NCBI GenBank assembly: GCA_031289145.1
Contig: JAITQA010000075.1
Location: 1 to 64,000, forward strand
DNA: 64,000 bases
Reading direction: 5' to 3'
Source: Dysgonamonadaceae bacterium
Lineage (GTDB): Bacteria > Bacteroidota > Bacteroidia > Bacteroidales > Azobacteroidaceae
Of this stretch, positions 58,699-64,000 are shown in pieces (the first letter of the stretch is position 1; each line of letters opens with the position of its first letter). The notes below the pieces were generated by a model. The model saw only the letters and a list, made by a program, of their open reading frames with translations, did no database searches and was not told the origin of the DNA. The position numbers and the translations under genes were made by a program.

Positions 58699-60390
58699 TT
58701 ATATAATTTGATTTTCTGTAAATTTTCCAATTGTCAGGTACTTTTTGTATAAGTCCAGATACAATTGATGATTTTCTTCATTGGGAATATATTCATAAGC
58801 AAATCCATGTCCCATAGCCGCTTGTGCCTCTTCTACCGTAGCATATACGTCGGCAGCGACTGTTGCAAACATGGCCGCTCCAAAAGCGCAGGCCTGTTCA
58901 ATACGCGCCACTTTGATAGGCATTCCCAGCACATCGGCTAAGGTTTGCATCACAAAGGGCGATTTCAGGGAGATACCACCGATGCCAATCACCTCTTTTA
59001 TTTCGATGCCATTTTCTAAGAAACGGTCGACAATGGCTTTTGAACCGTAAGCGGTAGCTTCAACTAAAGCTCTGAAAATCAGCGGAGCTGAACTTGCCAA
59101 AGTCAAACCGGTGATGGTCCCTTTCAGCAACTGGTTGGCATCAGGCGTTCTTCGTCCGTTCATCCAGTCGGTAGCGATCAGCGTACTTTCCGAAACCGGA
59201 ATTTTTTCGGCTGCCAAACTTAGTTCCGGTATCAAATTTTCGGCTATTTCCTCGATTAATTTTTCTTTTGTTGCCGCATCTAATAAATTTGATTTTCCGA
59301 TGATAGTGTCAACCGGCCATTCCAGTACGCGCTTGAACCAGGCATAAATATCACCGAAACCCGACTGTCCGGCTTCCAAACCAATCAAACCCGGAATAAC
59401 CGAACCATCTACCTGTCCACAGATACCCGGAATCAGTTTGTCACCGATTTCTTCGGACGGAACCACCATTATATCACAGGTGGAAGTGCCGATTACCCGC
59501 ACAAAAGCGCCCGGCTTAATTTGAGCGCCAACCGCCCCGAAATGACAGTCAAAAGCCCCCACCCCAACGGCTACATTTGTTGTAAGTCCCAATCGTTTAG
59601 CCCATTCTTCCGTCAGGTAACCGACCCGTGTATCGGCCGGATAGGTTTCTTCGAACAAGTGTGCACGGAATCCGGTCAAAAGCGGGTCAAGTGCGGTCAG
59701 AAATTCTTCTGACGGCAAGCCGTTCCATGTGGAATGCCACAAGGCTTTGTGTCCTGCCGCGCAACGGCTGCGAATGATTTTCTCAGGAGCGGTATTTCCT
59801 GTAATCAAAGCAGGCAGCCAATCGCAATGTTCAATCCACGAATATGCCTTTGTCAGTAGAGACGGGGCATGCCCCGTCTTTACATCATCCCTGAGCACGT
59901 GCAACATTTTCGCCCAGACCCATTCGGAGGAGTAAATACCACCTTCATAAGCTGTATAATCAATTTTCCATTCCTTGGCCAAGCGATTGATTTCCGCTGC
60001 TTCCCTGATAGCTGTATGGTCTTTCCACAATACAAACATCGCATTGGGATTTTCCGCAAATGCAGGGAGTAAGGCCAAAGGCAAACCTGTTTCGTCTATC
60101 AATACCGGCGTCGAACCCGTGGTGTCAAATGCAATACCGACCACTTTCTCGGCCGTTCCCGCAGGAGATTCCGACAAGGCTTGCTTGATTGCACCTTCCA
60201 TGGTATCAAGATAATCCAGCGGGTGTTGACGGTATTGATTGGCCTGCGGACGACAATATTTTCCCGCCATCCAGCGAGGATAATAATGCACGGCGGAAGC
60301 GATTTCTTCCCCGTTTGCCGAATTAACTATTACCGCGCGGCATGAGTCGGTGCCATAATCCAATCCTATAACATATTTCATAATGCTCAT
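58699..60390 (-). CDS. araB: Ribulokinase
   Basis: YVIGLDYGTDSCRAVIVN, YSWIEHCDWLPALITGN, RCAAGHKALWHSTWNGLP, GAFDCHFGAVGA; overlaps araA stop. Confidence 0.95.
   Translation of the reverse strand: MSIMKYVIGLDYGTDSCRAVIVNSANGEEIASAVHYYPRWMAGKYCRPQANQYRQHPLDYLDTMEGAIKQALSESPAGTAEKVVGIAFDTTGSTPVLIDETGLPLALLPAFAENPNAMFVLWKDHTAIREAAEINRLAKEWKIDYTAYEGGIYSSEWVWAKMLHVLRDDVKTGHAPSLLTKAYSWIEHCDWLPALITGNTAPEKIIRSRCAAGHKALWHSTWNGLPSEEFLTALDPLLTGFRAHLFEETYPADTRVGYLTEEWAKRLGLTTNVAVGVGAFDCHFGAVGAQIKPGAFVRVIGTSTCDIMVVPSEEIGDKLIPGICGQVDGSVIPGLIGLEAGQSGFGDIYAWFKRVLEWPVDTIIGKSNLLDAATKEKLIEEIAENLIPELSLAAEKIPVSESTLIATDWMNGRRTPDANQLLKGTITGLTLASSAPLIFRALVEATAYGSKAIVDRFLENGIEIKEVIGIGGISLKSPFVMQTLADVLGMPIKVARIEQACAFGAAMFATVAADVYATVEEAQAAMGHGFAYEYIPNEENHQLYLDLYKKYLTIGKFTENQII
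59856..59883. repeat. REP-like palindrome GTAGAGACGGGGCATGCCCCGTCTTTAC inside araB
   Basis: 20-bp perfect palindrome AGACGGGGCATGCCCCGTCT (59860..59879), extended to 28 bp with one mismatched position. Confidence 0.8.
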
Positions 60391-61874
60391 TTATAATACA
60401 CTTCATTTACCTTCAATTCAAACTTGAAGTTGTTGATTGTCGTATTTTTATCAATCGTAAGCAATTCGATGTCGGCAATATCGGCATAGTCTTCCAGGTA
60501 CTCGTTGGTCAGGGCGTAAGAGAATGCCGTGTGATGCGTACCTCCTGCCAAAATCCATGCGGCTGCGCCGATTTCCAGATTCGGTTGTGGAATCCACAGT
60601 GCACTTGCGACCGGAAGTTTGGGTAATGCCTGTTCAGGCTCAATTACATCCACATTGTTTACAATCATCCGGAAACGGTTACCCATATCCACAATTGTAG
60701 CCGCCAATCCTGCACCGGCGTGCGCTGTAAATACCAGACGGGCGGGGTCGGCTTTGCCGCCGATTCCCAAAGGATGGACTTCCAAACGCGGTTTTTGGGT
60801 CGTGATTTCCGGTGATACTTCCAGCATGTGCGCCTGTAAAATAGCGCTTTGTTCGCCATTGAAATGATAAGTGTAATCTTCCAGGAAAGATGTTCCACCG
60901 GGCAAACCTTTGGCCATCACCCACATTGTGCGCATCAAAGCAGCCGTTTTCCAATCGCCTTCCGCACCGAAACCGTAACCTTCCGCCATCAGTCGCTGGC
61001 AAGCCAAACCGGGCAATTGGTCTAAATCGTGTAAAGCATTGAAATTGGTTGTAAAAGCTTTTGAGCCTTTCTCTTTCAGAAAACGACGCAAAGCAATTTC
61101 AATTCGGGCGGCATGGCGTACTTGTCCGTAGTCTTTTGCGCCTTTTTTGCAAGTATCGGCAAAGGTGTAAAGGCTTTCGTATTCGGCCACCAAGGCGTCT
61201 GTTTCAGCTTCCGTAACGGATTTCTGCACCGCTGCCAAATCGCCTATTCCGTAATAATCCACATGATAACCCAACTTCATTTCCGCCTCCAGACGGTCGC
61301 CGTCCGTAACCGCTACATGGTTCATGTTGTCGCCGAAGCGAACCAGAATCAGATCCTGCGCATCTGCCCAGGCAGCGCATACCCGCATCCAGACTGCAAT
61401 CCTTTCCTGCGCTTTTTCGTCCGCCCAATGACCGACCACTACCTTACGATTGCGGCGCATCCGGCTGACGATATGCCCAAATTCCCGGTCACCATGCGCC
61501 GATTGGTTCAGGTTCATAAAATCCATGTCGATTTCACTCCACGGGATTTGTTTGTTGAACTGCGTGTGCAGGTGAAGCAAAGGTTTATTGTAATTCTGTA
61601 AGCCCTTTATCCACATTTTAGCCGGAGAAAAAGTGTGCATCCAAGTAATGATTCCGGCGCATTTCTTGTCGATATTCGCATTTTTGAATGTAGCTTCCAC
61701 TTCGGGAGAGGAATTAACGGTTCCTTTGTAAACCACTTTCAAGGGAAGTTTCCCCGATGCGTTTAATCCTTTAACTATTTCGGTAGAATGAGCATCTACC
61801 GCTATTACGGCGTCACCTCCATATAAAAGTTGGGCGCCTGTTACAAACCAAATTTCCAAATCTTTGTATTCCAT
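60387..61874 (-). CDS. araA: L-arabinose isomerase
   Basis: LEIWFVTGAQLLYGGDAVIAVDAHS, ITWMHTFSPAKMWIKGL, FGAEGDWKTAALMRTMWVM, GGTSFLEDYTYHF. Confidence 0.97.
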   Translation of the reverse strand: MEYKDLEIWFVTGAQLLYGGDAVIAVDAHSTEIVKGLNASGKLPLKVVYKGTVNSSPEVEATFKNANIDKKCAGIITWMHTFSPAKMWIKGLQNYNKPLLHLHTQFNKQIPWSEIDMDFMNLNQSAHGDREFGHIVSRMRRNRKVVVGHWADEKAQERIAVWMRVCAAWADAQDLILVRFGDNMNHVAVTDGDRLEAEMKLGYHVDYYGIGDLAAVQKSVTEAETDALVAEYESLYTFADTCKKGAKDYGQVRHAARIEIALRRFLKEKGSKAFTTNFNALHDLDQLPGLACQRLMAEGYGFGAEGDWKTAALMRTMWVMAKGLPGGTSFLEDYTYHFNGEQSAILQAHMLEVSPEITTQKPRLEVHPLGIGGKADPARLVFTAHAGAGLAATIVDMGNRFRMIVNNVDVIEPEQALPKLPVASALWIPQPNLEIGAAAWILAGGTHHTAFSYALTNEYLEDYADIADIELLTIDKNTTINNFKFELKVNEVYYK

Positions 61875-61924
61875 AATCTCTATTTTTTATTTCTTAATAT
61901 TTTTTACCTTTTAGTTTTTACCTT

Positions 61925-62623
61925 TTAGTTCTTAACTCCCCCCTGTCCATAATAAGCATTAGGCCCATGTTTGCGAAAAAAATGTTTTTCCGTCAAAAAT
62001 TCATTCATTGCCACATTGGGATGCAATTGTTTGGAAATGAAGGCCATTTTCGCCACTTGTTCCATCACTACCGCATTGTGAACCGCATCGTGAGCATCTT
62101 TACCCCAAGAGAAAGGCCCGTGATTTTTCACCAATACGCCGGGAATATACAGGGGATTGAGTGATTGAAACCGTTCGATAATCACATTTCCCGTTTCTTT
62201 TTCATATTCGCCGCCGATTTCCGCTTCGGTCATGTCTCTTGTGCAAGGAATAGCTTCGCTGAAGTAATCGGCATGTGTCGTGCCAAGGTTGGGAATATCC
62301 AAACCAGCTTGTGACCAAGCTGTTGCGTAGGTGGAATGTGTATGCACGATACCGCCGATTTCGGGAAAAGCCTTGTATAATTCCAAATGGGTAGCCGTAT
62401 CGGACGATGGATGCAATTTCCCCTCTACAATACTTCCTTCCAAATCGACAGTGACCATATCTTCCTGTTTCATCTCTTTGTATGAAACACCGGACGGCTT
62501 GATGACCACCCATCCCCTTTCCCTGTCAATACCGCTGACATTACCCCAGGTAAAAATGACCAATCCGTGTTTTACCAAATCCAGATTGGCTTGAAATACT
62601 TCCTGTTTCAAACTTTTCAACAT
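61925..62623 (-). CDS. araD: L-ribulose-5-phosphate 4-epimerase
   Basis: [76 protein letters not shown]. Confidence 0.96.
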   Translation of the reverse strand: MLKSLKQEVFQANLDLVKHGLVIFTWGNVSGIDRERGWVVIKPSGVSYKEMKQEDMVTVDLEGSIVEGKLHPSSDTATHLELYKAFPEIGGIVHTHSTYATAWSQAGLDIPNLGTTHADYFSEAIPCTRDMTEAEIGGEYEKETGNVIIERFQSLNPLYIPGVLVKNHGPFSWGKDAHDAVHNAVVMEQVAKMAFISKQLHPNVAMNEFLTEKHFFRKHGPNAYYGQGGVKN

Positions 62624-62627
62624 AATG

Positions 62628-64000
62628 TCATGATTCTATCGCAAGCATCACTACCGATTTGGTCGGCAAAGTTACCGAAAGCGTACCTTTATTTATTTTA
62701 GCGCCTTTGAAATCTTTCACCGAAACGGTATTGGGTTGTTCAAATGTATTGTAATCATTAATTTTAGCCGATGTAAGCGCTTTACCGGAAACACTTTTAA
62801 GCGTTATGCCCCGTAATTCCACTTCAACATTTTGTTCCTTGTTCGGATCAATGTTTACCAAGGTAATATGTATTTTTCCCGAAGCGTCTTTGGATGCCGA
62901 AACACTGACTGCATCAATCTTTTTCCCGTTCAATTCGTATTGATTGCAAGAGAATGAAACCGGCAGTAAAACAGCGTCTTGATGCACTTTGTATAACCAA
63001 TAAACCCAGTAGGTAGGGGTAAGCAACATTTTTTCGTTATCGGTAAGGATAACCGCCTGTAACACATTGACGGTTTGTGCAATATTCGTCATTTTCACAC
63101 GGTCGCAATGCGCATTGAAGAGATTCAGGTTAATTCCCGTCACGATCGCGTCGCGCAAAGTATTTTGTTGATAAAGGAATCCGGGATTGGTGCCGGGTTC
63201 AACATTATACCAGACGCCCCATTCATCGGGAATCAATCCCACCCGTTTTCCGGGGTCATATTTATCCATAATGGTCGAATGTTTTGTCAACAATTCTTCC
63301 ATGAACAATGTTTTTTCGATGGTTGTAAAATATTCCGTTTCATCAAATTGCGTAGCAGAACCTTTGTCGTTCCAAGTTTTAGGAACCGTGTAATGATGTA
63401 GCGACAAACCTTGCATCTGACTGACTGCATTTTTCATCAGGACTTCCGTCCAGTTATAATCTCCCGAATTGGCGCCTCCGGCAATCTTGTACAGTTGGTT
63501 GCTACCGTAATTGCGGCAATAAGTGGCATAACGACGGTATTGGTCGGCATAAAAATCGGCGGTCATATTCCCTCCGCAACCCCAATTTTCGTTACCTACG
63601 CCCCAAAATTTTACTTTCCACGGTTTCTCGCGACCATTTTGTTTGCGCAGATTTGCCATCGGACTTTCACCATCGAAAGTGATGTATTCCACCCACTTGG
63701 ACATTTCTTCCACCGAACCGCTACCCAGATTGCCGCAGATATAGGGTTCGCAACCCAATTGTTCGCAGAGGTCAAGAAATTCGTGCGTACCGAAACTGTT
63801 GTCTTCCGTCACACCACCCCAATGTGTATTGACCATTTTCGGACGTTGATTACGCGGTCCGATGCCGTCCATCCAATGATATTCATCGGCAAAACAGCCG
63901 CCCGGCCAGCGCAGATTGGGAATTTGTACCTCTTTCAATGCCTTGACCACATCGTTCCGAATACCTCGCGTGTTGGGAATCGGCGAATTTTCACCTACCC
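62628..64000 (-). CDS. GH51 alpha-L-arabinofuranosidase, N-terminus truncated by window edge
   Basis: [47 protein letters not shown]; reading frame stays open upstream of 63950 to the window end. Confidence 0.94.
   Translation of the reverse strand, partial: VGENSPIPNTRGIRNDVVKALKEVQIPNLRWPGGCFADEYHWMDGIGPRNQRPKMVNTHWGGVTEDNSFGTHEFLDLCEQLGCEPYICGNLGSGSVEEMSKWVEYITFDGESPMANLRKQNGREKPWKVKFWGVGNENWGCGGNMTADFYADQYRRYATYCRNYGSNQLYKIAGGANSGDYNWTEVLMKNAVSQMQGLSLHHYTVPKTWNDKGSATQFDETEYFTTIEKTLFMEELLTKHSTIMDKYDPGKRVGLIPDEWGVWYNVEPGTNPGFLYQQNTLRDAIVTGINLNLFNAHCDRVKMTNIAQTVNVLQAVILTDNEKMLLTPTYWVYWLYKVHQDAVLLPVSFSCNQYELNGKKIDAVSVSASKDASGKIHITLVNIDPNKEQNVEVELRGITLKSVSGKALTSAKINDYNTFEQPNTVSVKDFKGAKINKGTLSVTLPTKSVVMLAIES

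Noticed and set aside
61113-61601. 162-aa plus-strand ORF inside araA
   Set aside because: Antisense to araA, no independent evidence.

Overview
This looks like a 64-kb Bacteroidetes/Bacteroidales chromosomal window, judging by SusC/SusD pairs, a hybrid two-component regulator, TAnnTTTG -7 boxes and T9SS-type C-termini. Left part (1-10.1 kb): serine acetyltransferase-like gene (partial), HEIGH-motif lipoprotein, NtrC-type response regulator plus histidine kinase, gap, and a biotin-dependent acyl-CoA carboxylase operon. Centre (10.2-46.1 kb): a large polysaccharide utilisation locus with two tandem SusC/SusD pairs, GH28, GH31, GH36, GH29, a lyase-like/GH28/GH105 fusion, T9SS-type beta-helix proteins and an HTCS regulator. 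Next come hslR-like, uxaC and dinB. A compact two-gene cassette follows (49.4-53.9 kb): an AAA+ ATPase with a C-terminal RyR domain, then a TIR-domain protein with a repetitive C-terminus. It is the best candidate for an under-described, possibly anti-phage, system. Right part (54-64 kb): amidohydrolase, then an L-arabinose operon (GH51-araD-araA-araB-galM-SSS symporter). Other highlights are an in-frame REP-like palindrome inside araB, paired CACGTG-core operator-like palindromes upstream of uxaC, a 20-bp-spaced direct repeat in the divergent PUL promoter region, and several unusual multidomain enzyme fusions. All family calls come from reading the sequence; no database searches were run.
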